DNA of 64,000 nucleotides, from positions 1 to 64,000 of the forward strand of contig CAVWYF010000009.1 of assembly GCA_963759095.1 (NCBI GenBank). Direction: 5' to 3'. Of this stretch, positions 40,220-49,740 are shown piece by piece. Position 1 is the first letter of the stretch; each line of letters starts with the position of its first letter. Made by a program: the position numbers and the translations under genes. This DNA comes from Anderseniella sp963759095. GTDB taxonomy: Bacteria > Pseudomonadota > Alphaproteobacteria > Rhizobiales > Aestuariivirgaceae. Below the pieces are notes generated by a model, which ran no database searches, was not told where the DNA came from, and saw only the letters and a program-made list of their open reading frames with translations.

Positions 40220-41062
40220 CTACTTGTCCTGGCCGGTTTCCTTCAGAAAGCGCGCCATGCCGCGTACGTTCAGTTCGCGCCAGTTGTCGTAACTCAGCCA
40301 ATCCTTGTACTCTTCCATTTTCACCGAAGCGGCGAGTTCATCAACCGTACTGCCGCCCTTGAGACCGGCCAGAACCTGCTCACGCAGCTTCTCCATATAA
40401 ATCCGGGCGTCGGTGGCGTCTGCCTTGACACCGACATTGCCGTGGGCCGGAGCGAAGATGTCAAAGTCGAGTGTTTCGATCTTCTTGACCTGATTTATCC
40501 AACTATCGATGTTTGCATTTCCCATGTCGCGAAACGGCAGGCGTTTTGGCGATGCGGCATCGGTGATGAATGCAACGTTCTCCGGTCTGACAACGACTGC
40601 GATAAGGTCCTTGCCGTGGCCTTCGCCCAGCCAGGTCAGCTCAAATGTCTTGCCGCCGATCTCCAGCGTTTTTGTGTCGGCAAAGCGCTCGTCAGGCGTC
40701 ACCCCGTCAATGGCTTCAGGTGCATTGGCCTGAGCGATGACCCTGGCACCGGCATCCACATAAATCTTGCCGCCTGACGCATGGTCGCCATGGCTGTGAC
40801 TGTAGATGAGATGGGTGATCGGCTTGTCAGTGATAGTGGCGAGGTTGTTTTTCAGCCAGCTCGCGGCATCAGTGTTGATCGGATCGACAATGACGACACC
40901 GTCATTGGTCACGGTCACCAGCGAGAAATGAAACTTGTTCTGGAAACGGTAGACATCACCGGCAACCCTGGTGATTTCCCGTTTGATGTCCTGAGCGCTT
41001 GTGGCACCTGCAAGCAGGCAGAAAGACACCAGCACGGCAGCGCGGATAACAGATTTCAACAT
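40220..41062 (-). CDS. Exported MBL-fold metallo-hydrolase
   Basis: 280 residues from ATG 41062 (AAGGAG upstream). Signal peptide 1-22 (SVIRAAVLVSFCLLAGATSA). Metallo-beta-lactamase core: THLIYSHSHGDHASGG (HxHxDH) near 85, and LGEGHGKDLIAVVV, ITDAAS, FAPAHGNVG supplying the further His/Asp ligands. The subgroup with an N-terminal 'I..VAGDVYRFQNKFHFSLVTVT.DGVVIVDP' is often annotated quinoprotein-relay SoxH-like or simply MBL-fold hydrolase. Substrate unknown. Located next to repeat D and convergent with the mer genes. Confidence 0.87.
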   Translation of the reverse strand: MLKSVIRAAVLVSFCLLAGATSAQDIKREITRVAGDVYRFQNKFHFSLVTVTNDGVVIVDPINTDAASWLKNNLATITDKPITHLIYSHSHGDHASGGKIYVDAGARVIAQANAPEAIDGVTPDERFADTKTLEIGGKTFELTWLGEGHGKDLIAVVVRPENVAFITDAASPKRLPFRDMGNANIDSWINQVKKIETLDFDIFAPAHGNVGVKADATDARIYMEKLREQVLAGLKGGSTVDELAASVKMEEYKDWLSYDNWRELNVRGMARFLKETGQDK

Positions 41063-41195
41063 CACAAACTCCTTGTTCGGCTTTCCGGCGCTGCAACAGC
41101 GATAGTCCAGATGACAGGCGGTTTGCGCCACGGCCCCAACCAACCAACCGGACGCTATCAGCGCGACAGGTACCGAACAAATGACAACATTGCGA

Positions 41196-42116
41196 CTAAT
41201 CAGACGTTTCCTCTGTCGCATCCGCCCTGCTGATTTCAACCGTAGCGTGGTCGACGCCGAAGCTTTCTTTCAGAACCTGCTTGATGGACTGCCGTATCCG
41301 ATCAACATCTGCCGCGTCACCGACCTCCGCCTCAAGCGTTGCCATGGGGCGTTCCTGGGTGATCGACCAGGCGTGCACGTGATGCACGCGGGTAACGCCT
41401 GCTACTTCCGCCATAATGATCTCGGCAACCTTGCTTCGGTCGAACCCTTTCGGCGCGCCTTCCAGCAGAATATGGCCGGTCTCGCGCACCACATACCAGG
41501 CAGAGCGCAATATGATCAGCGCAACCAGCACCGAGAGCAGCGGATCAATGGGCATCCAGCCGGTGGAGATGATCACCAGCGAGGCAACAAGCGCTGCCAC
41601 CGAACCGAGCAGGTCCCCGGCGACATGCAGTGCCGCAGCGCGGACGTTGAGATTGTCGCCCTCCCCGCGTGACAGCACCCAAAAGGCCAGGATATTTACG
41701 AAAAATCCGCCAAGCGCCACCCACAACATCAGCCCGCCAATGACCTCGACCGGTTGGTTCAGGCGCTTGTACGCCTCAAAACAGATCCACCCGGCAATGA
41801 CGAACAGCGTCAGTCCGTTGACGAAGGCCGCCAGTACCGAGAACCGGTCAAAGCCGTAAGTGCGCTTCCAGTCGGCCGGACGCCGGGCCAGGCGAAAGGC
41901 AAACCAGGCCAGCACCAGCGCGGCAAAGTCAGTCAGCATGTGCCCGGCATCAGCCAAGAGCGCCAGCGATCCGGAGACAACGCCGCCGACCACTTCGGCG
42001 ATCATGAACGCGCCGGTCAGCAGGGCGGCAATGCCGACCGCGCGCTGGTTTTGAGTGCCATGCGCATGGCCGTGACCATGAGCATGGTCATGCGCGCCGT
42101 GATCGTGGTCTGCCAT
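41196..42116 (-). CDS. Cation diffusion facilitator (Zn/Co/Cd efflux, CzcD/ZitB type)
   Basis: 306 residues. His-rich N-terminus (DHDHGAHDHAHGHGHAHG), six membrane helices, helix II ALLADAGHMLTDFAALVL with the DxxxD/HxxxD zinc site, helix V HVAGDLLGSVAALVASLV with the second HxxxD, and a C-terminal cytoplasmic ferredoxin-like domain (VTRVHHVHAWSIT ... FGVDHATVEI). Exports Zn(II) and related ions in exchange for protons. No regulator is adjacent. Lies downstream of the nucleoside operon but 60 bases away. Confidence 0.93.
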   Translation of the reverse strand: MADHDHGAHDHAHGHGHAHGTQNQRAVGIAALLTGAFMIAEVVGGVVSGSLALLADAGHMLTDFAALVLAWFAFRLARRPADWKRTYGFDRFSVLAAFVNGLTLFVIAGWICFEAYKRLNQPVEVIGGLMLWVALGGFFVNILAFWVLSRGEGDNLNVRAAALHVAGDLLGSVAALVASLVIISTGWMPIDPLLSVLVALIILRSAWYVVRETGHILLEGAPKGFDRSKVAEIIMAEVAGVTRVHHVHAWSITQERPMATLEAEVGDAADVDRIRQSIKQVLKESFGVDHATVEISRADATEETSD

Positions 42117-42175
42117 TGCATGTCACTCCTGATTTGGACGGGCAGAAATCAGTACTGTTGCACACATGCCGGTCA

Positions 42176-43147
42176 TCATTTCTGGTAGGGCTCCCCGATC
42201 GCCGACGGCGGCGATGACCTGCCGACAAAACCGGCCAGCAGGAGCACGGTCATGATATAGGGCAGCGCCAGCATCAGCTGGGTCGGCGCTTCTCCGATCA
42301 GCGGGATTTCAATGCCCTGCAGCCGTGCGCTTGCGGCTTCCAGAAAACCGAACAGCAGGCAGGCCAGCAGCACCGGAACCGGACGCCAGTTCCCAAAGAT
42401 AACAGCGGCAAGTGCAATATAGCCCTTGCCGGCTGACATCTCACGGACAAATCCGGCGCCCTGGGCTGTTGAAAGGTAGGCGCCAGCCAAGCCGCAGAAC
42501 AGACCGGTCAGAATAACCGCACGGTAGCGCAGCCAGGTCACCGATACGCCTGCACTGTCGACAGCTTCGGGAACCTCGCCGACGGCCCGCAAACGCAGGC
42601 CGAACCTGGTCTTGTACAACAGCAGAGCAGTTGCCGGCACCATGGCAAGCGCCAGGTACACCAGGATGTTGTGGTTGCTGATGAGCTCACGGTAAATCGC
42701 GCCGAGAACAGGAATGCTGTCGAAGGCCTCAACAAACCACCATTCGATCGGGCGAAACCGTTCCGTATTGCCCAAAGGCGGTGTTTGCCCGCCTTGTCTG
42801 AACAGGGCAATGCCGACGGTTACGGTGAGGCCCGACGCCAGCATGTTGATGGCCAGGCCACTGACCACCTGGTTACCGCGGTGGGTAATGCAGGCAAACC
42901 CGTGTATCAGCGCCAGGATCACACAGCTCGCAATCGCACAGATCACCCCCAGCCAGACCGAGCCGGTCAGCGATGCGACGGTTGCCGCCACGAACGCACC
43001 CATCAGCAGTTTGCCCTCAAGCGAAATATCGATGATCCCAGAGCGTTCGGAAAAAATACCGGCCATGGCGCACAGGATGAGCGGTGTCGCAACCCGCAGC
43101 GTTGCATCCAGCGTCAGCAGGAACTGGAAGGCGAACTCTGACATCAC
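42176..43147 (-). CDS. Nucleoside ABC transporter permease 2 (BmpA-associated)
   Basis: 323 residues, about nine membrane helices, beginning FAFQFLLTLDATLRVATPLILCAMAGIFSERSGIIDISLEGKLLMGAF: the 'A..G.ERSGVI.I.LEG..L.GA' signature of simple sugar/nucleoside permeases of the BMP-type importers. Its start overlaps the stop of the first permease by four bases (ATGA). Last gene of the leftward nucleoside operon. Confidence 0.92.
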   Translation of the reverse strand: MMSEFAFQFLLTLDATLRVATPLILCAMAGIFSERSGIIDISLEGKLLMGAFVAATVASLTGSVWLGVICAIASCVILALIHGFACITHRGNQVVSGLAINMLASGLTVTVGIALFRQGGQTPPLGNTERFRPIEWWFVEAFDSIPVLGAIYRELISNHNILVYLALAMVPATALLLYKTRFGLRLRAVGEVPEAVDSAGVSVTWLRYRAVILTGLFCGLAGAYLSTAQGAGFVREMSAGKGYIALAAVIFGNWRPVPVLLACLLFGFLEAASARLQGIEIPLIGEAPTQLMLALPYIMTVLLLAGFVGRSSPPSAIGEPYQK

Positions 43148-44268
43148 GCCTCACCTGCGACTGGTTTCGACCGCACCAGCAATCGGGCCAGTAATCTGGC
43201 CAGCGGCGCGCTGAACATGTAGGCGAGCGCGCCTGAAAACAGCACAATCATACCCTGTATCAGCAGGACAATTTCCCTTGTGATCGACTGAAACTCGAAA
43301 TCAAGTTCTGCGCCGCCTTGATACAGCGCGCCGAACAACAGGCTGGCGAAGAAGATGCCGATCGGATGATTGCGGCCCATCAGGGCAATGGCAATGCCGG
43401 CAAAGCCGTATCCGGAGGTGAAATTCAGAACCACGCGATGCTGCACACCGAGAATTTCGTTGGTGGCCATCAGCCCGGCACAGGCACCCGATACGGCGAG
43501 TGCAAACACAATTACCATGGGCACATTGATGCCGGCATAGTGCGCTGCCTTCGGGTTCTGTCCAACCGCGCGGATTTCATAGCCGATACGGGTTTTCCAG
43601 ATCAAAATCCAGAACCCCAGCAGCGCTGCCAGCGCCAGCAGGAAGGACAGGTTGAGGGGTGATGCGGCGACGTTAAATGACAGCGCATTCAACAGGTCAT
43701 GCAGCTTCGGCATCTGCCCGGACACGGCAAACTGTGCCGTGTGTGGCGACTGCTGTCCCGGCTGCATGAGCGCGCCCGCCAGCAGCCAGACCATGATGGC
43801 ACTGGCGATGAAATTGAACATGATCGTGGTGATGACGATGTGGCTGCCGCGATAGGCCTGCAGATATCCCGGTATCAACCCCCACACGGCTCCGAACAGC
43901 GCCGCGGCCAGGATTGCGACCGGAATAACCAGAACCAGCGGTGCCGTGGGCGCCAGCCACAGTGCCACAAGCCCTGCCCCCAGCCCGCCTATATAGGCCT
44001 GGCCCTCACCACCGATATTGAACATCATCGCATGTGCGGCAACCGCGACGGCAAGCCCGGTGAAAATGAAATTGGTGGTGTAGTAGAGCGTATAGCCCAG
44101 GCTGCCTGGATAGACGAAGGCGCCCTTGATCATCACTACAATGGCAACGAACGGATTCTCGCCCAGCGCCAGGACAATCAGCCCGCACACCAGCAGCGCC
44201 ACAGTCAAGTTAATCAACGGCAGAACAAAAACATCCGCCCATCGGGGCAAGGGTGGTGCCGGTGTCAT
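43144..44268 (-). CDS. Nucleoside ABC transporter permease 1 (BmpA-associated)
   Basis: 374 residues with eight to ten helices; TPAPPLPRWADVFVLPLINLTVALLVCGLIVL start, PGSLGYTLYYTTNFIFTGLAVAVAAHAMMFNIGGEGQAYIGGLGAG (permease signature 'FNIGGEGQ'), and NPKAAHYAGINVPMVIVFALAVSGACAGLM. ATGA overlaps on both sides tie it to the ATPase and the second permease. Imports nucleosides with the BMP receptor. Confidence 0.93.
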   Translation of the reverse strand: MTPAPPLPRWADVFVLPLINLTVALLVCGLIVLALGENPFVAIVVMIKGAFVYPGSLGYTLYYTTNFIFTGLAVAVAAHAMMFNIGGEGQAYIGGLGAGLVALWLAPTAPLVLVIPVAILAAALFGAVWGLIPGYLQAYRGSHIVITTIMFNFIASAIMVWLLAGALMQPGQQSPHTAQFAVSGQMPKLHDLLNALSFNVAASPLNLSFLLALAALLGFWILIWKTRIGYEIRAVGQNPKAAHYAGINVPMVIVFALAVSGACAGLMATNEILGVQHRVVLNFTSGYGFAGIAIALMGRNHPIGIFFASLLFGALYQGGAELDFEFQSITREIVLLIQGMIVLFSGALAYMFSAPLARLLARLLVRSKPVAGEA

Positions 44269-45815
44269 GGCGTTGCCGCCTCTGCAATACCAGCCATCAT
44301 GGTGCCGAGCCTGTCCCTGCCGGCGTCTGCACTTTTTAAAATGCCCATCTGCCTGCCGCCGTTCATGACCATTATCCGGTCGGACAGGCCGATGATTTCA
44401 TCAAGCTCGGCCGACACCAGCAGGATCGCACATCCTGCATCGCGCAGGGCCAACAATTGCTTGTGGATGAATTCTATGGCGCCGACGTCAACACCACGGG
44501 TCGGCTGGCCAACAATCAGGATTTTCGGATCCGTGTCGGTTTCGCGCGCGATGACCAGTTTCTGCTGGTTGCCGCCGGAAAAATTCCGCACAAGAAGTGC
44601 CGGGTTGCCAGGCCGCACATCATGTTCTGACATCAGCTTGCCGCAATGGGTCGCAACCGCGGCCTCATCCAGAAAATATCCCGACCCGTAATCCGCAGAC
44701 TGGTGATAGCCTAAAATTGCATTGCCCTTGGCATCAAACGACAGGATCAGACCGAACTGGTGGCGGTCCTCAGGTATGTGCGCAATTCTCATGTCACGTA
44801 TCTGCGCCGGGGTCTTCGGGGCGCTGGTGGTGATGATTTCGCCAAGCAGCGTGACCGACCCGGTATCAAACTTCCGCATACCGGCGATGACTTCCAGCAA
44901 CTCGGTCTGGCCGTTTCCCGATACACCGGCAATGCCGAAAATCTCACCGGAGCGGACATCGAAGCTGACATCGCTCAGCACCTGCCTGCCACGCGACGAG
45001 GTGCAGGCAAGCCCCGATACTTCCAGCAACACCTCACCGGGGTGGGCATGTCCGCGATCGACGCTCAACAGCACATCGCGGCCGACCATCAGCCGGGCAA
45101 GCTCAGCCGGGCTGGTGTCTGCGGTGCGCCGGTGCCCGACAATCTCACCATGACGCATGACCGACACTCCATCTGTTATCGCCATGATTTCATCGAGCTT
45201 GTGGGTGATCAGCAACACCGTCACGCCGTTGCGCTGCAGCGCCTTCAGCACCTCAAACAGGTTGTCGGCTTCTCCCGGCGTCAGCACGCCGGTAGGCTCA
45301 TCAAGAATGAGAATGCGGGCACCGCCCTTGATCGCCTTGATGATTTCAACTCTCTGGCGGATGCCGACGGGCAGATCTGCAATCACCGCATCCGCGTCAA
45401 CCTCCATGCCGTAATCATCAGCAAGCTGTTGCAGGGTGTTCAGGGTTTCGCGCTTGCCGGTGCGCAACAGCGGCCCGCCCTCGCTGCCCAGCATGACGTT
45501 TTCCAGCACCGTCATGTTGGACACCAGCATGAAATGCTGGTGCACCATGCCGATGCCGAGGCTGATCGCGTCGGCGCTGGAGCGCAGGGAAACCTGTTGG
45601 CCGCCGACGTGCATCTCACCACTGTCAGCCTGATAAAGCCCATACAGGATATTCATCAGTGTCGACTTGCCGGCACCGTTTTCCCCGATAATGCCGTGGA
45701 TGGTGCCCGGCTCAACCCGCAGCGAAACATCCCTGTTGGCCTTAACCTGCCCAAAGGACTTGCAGATATCGATCAGCTCGATTGCAGGAGCCGGATTGCT
45801 CTGGTCGCGTTGCAC
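44265..45815 (-). CDS. Nucleoside ABC transporter ATP-binding protein (double ATPase)
   Basis: 516 residues with two nucleotide-binding domains. First: Walker A GENGAGKST near 41, Q-loop, signature VGIRQRVEI, Walker B ILILDEPT. Second: degenerate GVSGNGQTEL at the P-loop, signature NFSGGNQQKL and ILIVGQPTRGVD. This arrangement (RbsA/XylG/NupO-like) is standard for sugar and nucleoside importers. ATGA overlap with permease 1; 21-base gap after the receptor gene. Confidence 0.94.
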   Translation of the reverse strand: MQRDQSNPAPAIELIDICKSFGQVKANRDVSLRVEPGTIHGIIGENGAGKSTLMNILYGLYQADSGEMHVGGQQVSLRSSADAISLGIGMVHQHFMLVSNMTVLENVMLGSEGGPLLRTGKRETLNTLQQLADDYGMEVDADAVIADLPVGIRQRVEIIKAIKGGARILILDEPTGVLTPGEADNLFEVLKALQRNGVTVLLITHKLDEIMAITDGVSVMRHGEIVGHRRTADTSPAELARLMVGRDVLLSVDRGHAHPGEVLLEVSGLACTSSRGRQVLSDVSFDVRSGEIFGIAGVSGNGQTELLEVIAGMRKFDTGSVTLLGEIITTSAPKTPAQIRDMRIAHIPEDRHQFGLILSFDAKGNAILGYHQSADYGSGYFLDEAAVATHCGKLMSEHDVRPGNPALLVRNFSGGNQQKLVIARETDTDPKILIVGQPTRGVDVGAIEFIHKQLLALRDAGCAILLVSAELDEIIGLSDRIMVMNGGRQMGILKSADAGRDRLGTMMAGIAEAATP

Positions 45816-45836
45816 TGGCGCCGACTATCTGTTGGC

Positions 45837-46838
45837 TCAGTTCGGGCAGGAACTGTCGCTGCGATAATCGTGCACGGTGATTTTTCCGGCAACAATGTCG
45901 GCACTTGCCGCTTCAATCTGTGCCTTCATGTCATCGGAAATCAGCTTGGCGTTGTGTTCATCGAGCGCCCAACCGACACCTTTTTCGGCCAGCCCCAGCG
46001 AGCGCACACCGGTTTCAAACTTGCCGGACATGGCGTCCTTCATGGTTTCGTAGGCAGCAACGTCGACCCGCTTCAGCATCGAGGTGAGAACGGAGCCCGG
46101 CGCCAGATGGTTCTGGTTGGAATCCACGCCGATTGAGAACTTGCCTGCATCCGCCGCTGCGCGAATGACGCCTATGCCGGTGCCGCCGGCTGCCTGGTAG
46201 ATCACATCCGCCCCGCGGTCGATCTGGCTCTGGGCAAGCTCAGCCCCCTTGCCGGGATTGTTCCAGGCTGCAGGCGTGGTGCCGGTCATGTTCTGCAACA
46301 CGTCCATGTCGGCCTTGACCTTCCTGACGCCCTGCACATAACCGCAGGCAAACGCCCGGATCAGCGGAATATCCATGCCGCCGACAAAACCGACCTTGCC
46401 GGTCTTCGACGCCAGTGCTGCCGCCATGCCCACCAGGTAGCTGCCCTCATGTTCCTTGAAGGCGTACTGGCGCAGGTTCGGCTGGTCGAGCCAGCTCACA
46501 TCGATAATCGCAAACTTCTTGTCGGGGTGCTCAGCGGCCACCTTGTTGATCGCATCGGCCTGGGCGAAACCAACGCCCAGGATCACGGTTGCACCGCGCT
46601 TGGCCATGCGCTGCATGGCCTGCTCGCGCTGGGTTTCATTGGTGACTTCAAAGTCCATGACCTTGATGCCAGTTTCCTCCTCAAAGCGCTTGATGCCGTT
46701 GTACACGCCTTCATTGAAGGACTTGTCGAACTTGCCGCCCATATCGTAGACGACGGCAGGTTTGAACTCCTCGGCCCAGGCTGTGCTGGAAAGCATGGCG
46801 AAGATACCGACAACGATAATTCTCAGAATGTTTTGCAT
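45837..46838 (-). CDS. BMP-family nucleoside-binding receptor
   Basis: 333 residues. Signal peptide 1-22 (NILRIIVVGIFAMLSSTAWA). Mature part: EFKPAVVYDMGGKFDKSFNEGVYNGIKRFEEETGI, the BmpA/PnrA opening, and IDVSWLDQPNLRQYAFKEHEGSYLVGMAAALASKTGKVGFVGGMDIPLIRAFACGYVQGVRK, then a Trp-containing WNNPGKGAELAQSQIDRGADVIYQAAGGTGIG. Members such as PnrA bind purine nucleosides. Periplasmic receptor for the importer downstream; the salvage enzymes upstream support nucleoside specificity. Confidence 0.93.
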   Translation of the reverse strand: MQNILRIIVVGIFAMLSSTAWAEEFKPAVVYDMGGKFDKSFNEGVYNGIKRFEEETGIKVMDFEVTNETQREQAMQRMAKRGATVILGVGFAQADAINKVAAEHPDKKFAIIDVSWLDQPNLRQYAFKEHEGSYLVGMAAALASKTGKVGFVGGMDIPLIRAFACGYVQGVRKVKADMDVLQNMTGTTPAAWNNPGKGAELAQSQIDRGADVIYQAAGGTGIGVIRAAADAGKFSIGVDSNQNHLAPGSVLTSMLKRVDVAAYETMKDAMSGKFETGVRSLGLAEKGVGWALDEHNAKLISDDMKAQIEAASADIVAGKITVHDYRSDSSCPN

Positions 46839-46876
46839 TTTCCCTCACCTGTTATGGCCACGCAGTTATCTGCTTT

Positions 46877-47719
46877 TTATGTAAGTCCGATTTCCTTCAG
46901 CCGCTGTGCAAGATAGTCGCCTGCCGACAGGTCCTTGTCCAGTTTCACATCCGGACGCGGGTGCACAAACAGCGGCATGGAGTAGCGCGACCGGTTGGCG
47001 CTGTCAGGCGGATTGACCACCTGATGTGTTGTTGAAGGATAGTATCCGCCCGAGGCTTTGGCCAGCATGTCGCCCGCATTGACCGTAATATAGCCGGTCT
47101 GGCAGGGCACATCGTGCCAGTTGCCGTGCTTGTCGCGGGCCTGAAGCCCGGGTTCGCTGCCGGTCACCAGCAACGTGATAAGGTTGATGTCCTCGTGCGC
47201 TGCAGCGCGCATTTCGCCCGGCTTGGCATCGTCCTGGACCGGCGGGTAATGCAGGACCCGCAACAGGTTCTGGGTGCTGTCTTCCACCATATGCGTGAGC
47301 GGTTGCGAGAAGCCCGTTCTGACATCGTCCGGCGTGTTGTCATCCAGCCACCCGAGCAGCAGACGGCCAATTTCCATCATCCTGGTGTGGAATGTGCGCG
47401 TCTCGGCTTCCACGTCAGGCGGGACCGGCGAGGTCTCGTAGACATGATAGAATTCCTTCAGGTCCTTGTGCGCACTGTCCTTGGCGTTTTCCGACTTGAA
47501 GCCATAGTAGCCATGCATGTCGCCGCGCTGCGCAGCGAAATCATGCTTGGCATCGCCGGCGAAAAACTGTTGCCATGCATCGTACATGCGCGAAATCTCA
47601 TCCGGTTCTACCGGATGGTTTTTCAGGATGGCAAACCCGGTGTCATGCAGGGAGGTGACAAACCGGGTGCCGGCATCGCGATCACTGCAGTCGATGGCAA
47701 GTACATTGAAGTCGGACAT
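46877..47719 (-). CDS. 2OG-Fe(II) oxygenase of the isopenicillin N synthase family
   Basis: 280 residues. Non-haem iron ligands HxD in AAAHEDINLITLLV near 165 and distal His in TTHQVVNPP near 225, followed by RYSMPLFVHP with the Arg-x-Ser that binds 2-oxoglutarate. N-terminal part: FNVLAIDCSDRDAGTRFVTSLHDTGFAILKNHPV, typical of IPNS-like enzymes. Inside a nucleoside import and hydrolysis operon, it may hydroxylate a nucleoside or a freed base (thymine-7-hydroxylase and xanthine hydroxylases are oxygenases of this wider class), but substrate is inferred only. 14-base gap from the nucleoside hydrolase gene. Confidence 0.88.
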   Translation of the reverse strand: MSDFNVLAIDCSDRDAGTRFVTSLHDTGFAILKNHPVEPDEISRMYDAWQQFFAGDAKHDFAAQRGDMHGYYGFKSENAKDSAHKDLKEFYHVYETSPVPPDVEAETRTFHTRMMEIGRLLLGWLDDNTPDDVRTGFSQPLTHMVEDSTQNLLRVLHYPPVQDDAKPGEMRAAAHEDINLITLLVTGSEPGLQARDKHGNWHDVPCQTGYITVNAGDMLAKASGGYYPSTTHQVVNPPDSANRSRYSMPLFVHPRPDVKLDKDLSAGDYLAQRLKEIGLT

Positions 47720-47733
47720 GTATCCCTGCTTCT

Positions 47734-48654
47734 CTAAAATCCGCTACTGACAGTCTCCAGAAACAGGTCACGAACCGCATCGACGTCAACCCGGGTACAA
47801 ACCGATGTGGCCGGCCGGCCCGAACCGGCAGCACGAACCGTGCGTCCTGTTTCGTCTCCCTCGACGATAACACGTAGGGGCTCGTGTTCAACTGCAAACA
47901 GGTCAGGCCGCACAATCGACGCCACCGCGCTTGGATCATGCATGTAGCAGCCGTCAAACCCGTCAACCGTGCGATGAAACTCAAAATAGTGCTGGACTGC
48001 TTTATTGAGAAAACCGCCGAGAACCGGGGCCTGCTTACCCAGGTGTGCGAAATGCTCCGGCGTGCATTTGACCTGATGCGTCACATCAAGCCCGACCATG
48101 GTGACGTCCCAGCCTGCTGCAAACACGGCGTCCGCCGCATGCGGGTCCTGCCAGATATTGGCTTCCGAGGACGGCGTGACGTTTCCGCCTGCATCAAGAC
48201 TGCCGCCCATGACGGTGACGGATTTAACCTTATCGGCAATGGCCGGGTCCTGTTCGAGCGCCAGGGCCAGATTGGTCAGCGGCCCGACCGGGCAAAGGAC
48301 AATGTCGCCGGGGTTTTCCGAGACGGTCCGGCAGATGAATTCAGCAGCGGTCTCATCCACCGGGCGTCCGGCAGGCGTGATCGGCGCCACGTCACCAAAG
48401 CCTTCGCGCCCGTGAACATCCCATGCAACCGGTCTGGCGGCTTGGCGAACGGGTGCGTCAGCGCCGCGTGCAACCGGCACATCAAGGCGTGCCATTTCCA
48501 CAAGCGCCTTTGCATTGCGGGTGGCAATATCTGTGGTGACATTGCCGAAAATACTGGTCAGTCCGACCAGTTCAATGTCGGGGGAAAGGCAGGCAAACAG
48601 CACCGCCATGGCATCATCTATACCGGGGTCCGTATCGATTATGATTTTTTGCAA
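47734..48654 (-). CDS. Nucleoside hydrolase (inosine/uridine-preferring type)
   Basis: 306 residues beginning QKIIIDTDPGIDDAMAVLFA: the DTDPGxDDA calcium-binding motif of nucleoside hydrolases. Later GSLDAGGNVTPSSEANIWQDPHAADAVFAAGWDVTMVGLDVTHQV with the catalytic His region and a C-terminal CYMHDPSAVASIVRPDLF. Cleaves ribonucleosides to base plus ribose. Two bases separate its start from the ribokinase stop, and together they convert imported nucleosides to ribose 5-phosphate and free base. Confidence 0.94.
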   Translation of the reverse strand: MQKIIIDTDPGIDDAMAVLFACLSPDIELVGLTSIFGNVTTDIATRNAKALVEMARLDVPVARGADAPVRQAARPVAWDVHGREGFGDVAPITPAGRPVDETAAEFICRTVSENPGDIVLCPVGPLTNLALALEQDPAIADKVKSVTVMGGSLDAGGNVTPSSEANIWQDPHAADAVFAAGWDVTMVGLDVTHQVKCTPEHFAHLGKQAPVLGGFLNKAVQHYFEFHRTVDGFDGCYMHDPSAVASIVRPDLFAVEHEPLRVIVEGDETGRTVRAAGSGRPATSVCTRVDVDAVRDLFLETVSSGF

Positions 48655-48656
48655 GA

Positions 48657-49535
48657 TCAGGTTTTCCGTTGTTTCAGAAACGTCTCAACTTCTTCACGGG
48701 CCGGGATGGCAACAGCGGCACCGGGCCTGGTAACCTGCAGGGCGCTGGCCGCCGATGCATAGCGAAGTGATCGGGTTATCTCAACGTCCTGGCAATGGTG
48801 TGCCAGGAAACTGCCCAGAAAGGTGTCCCCGGCACCCGTCGTGTCGACAGCTTCCACCTGAAATGCCGGATGATGATGCACTTCGCCGTGGCTGTGAAAC
48901 TCAACGCCCTTGCTTCCCCGAGTAATCAGGATTTCAGGAACCTCAATATCCGAAACGGCCACACCGAGAAGCCGGGCGGTTGCTTCCGCCTCAACTTCGT
49001 TCACCGCCAGAAGGTCGATCTTATCTATCAGCTTGGCAACGGTGTCGGCGACAAACGGTGCCGCACTGTAGGCAATTCTGAAACCGGCAGCCTTTGCCTG
49101 ATAAACGATGTCTGCCAGCAGGTTGGTTTCATTCTGGACAAGCACCCAGTGGTCGCCGCCGGCACAGGCTTCGAAGGCCTTTTCAATCTGTGCCGGTTTC
49201 AGGTCCTGGTTAGCCCCGCCGAAAATGACGATCTGGTTCTCGCCGGCATCATCAACATAGATGACCGCATGCCCTGTGGGGTGCGCGGACCGCGCGATGT
49301 GGGCGGTATCGATCCCGAAATTTTTCACCTGATCAATCGTCCAGTGGTCATCACTACCCACGGCCCCGACATGAACAGGCACCTGCCCGGCCCGGTCAAT
49401 GGCAATCGACTGGTTGATGCCCTTGCCGCCCAGCAGTTTCTGGTAGGATGCCGCCGTCAAAGTCTCACCAGGCGACGGCATCTCCGCCACCCGGTAAACA
49501 TGGTCGACATTGATGGACCCAAAATTGAAAATCAT
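48657..49535 (-). CDS. rbsK: PfkB-family ribokinase
   Basis: 292 residues from ATG 49535; the frame extends to 49571 but FNFGSINVDHVYRV is the usual start. GGKGINQSIAIDRAG (PfkB signature 1), GAVGSDDHW, and ITRGSKGVEFH ... VDTTGAGDTFLGSFLAHH (anion hole and catalytic Asp of signature 2). Phosphorylates ribose released by the nucleoside hydrolase that follows. First gene of the leftward seven-gene nucleoside operon, with its promoter presumably in 49536-49740. Confidence 0.9.
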   Translation of the reverse strand: MIFNFGSINVDHVYRVAEMPSPGETLTAASYQKLLGGKGINQSIAIDRAGQVPVHVGAVGSDDHWTIDQVKNFGIDTAHIARSAHPTGHAVIYVDDAGENQIVIFGGANQDLKPAQIEKAFEACAGGDHWVLVQNETNLLADIVYQAKAAGFRIAYSAAPFVADTVAKLIDKIDLLAVNEVEAEATARLLGVAVSDIEVPEILITRGSKGVEFHSHGEVHHHPAFQVEAVDTTGAGDTFLGSFLAHHCQDVEITRSLRYASAASALQVTRPGAAVAIPAREEVETFLKQRKT

Positions 49536-49740
49536 GCCCGATATATGGGCCGGAGCGGTCTGGCAGGTCAACCGCAGTGAGCCGATAGAGCCGGCTCCCC
49601 CAGGAAAGCGGCCACTTCCGCTTCTATGGAATTTTGGAATACCTCAGTATTCCGGCTTCAGTGAACGCGGGTTCATCCGGCTTCTGCCAAAAACGCTCAT
49701 TCGTGCAACTTGCAGCGGATGACAGCTTTGAGACAATTCC

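Noticed and set aside
44760..46136. 458-codon plus-strand frame opposite the nucleoside ABC genes
   Set aside because: Lies antisense to clear Walker A/B motifs and the BMP receptor; its sequence is His/Gln/Arg-rich low complexity typical of antisense frames.
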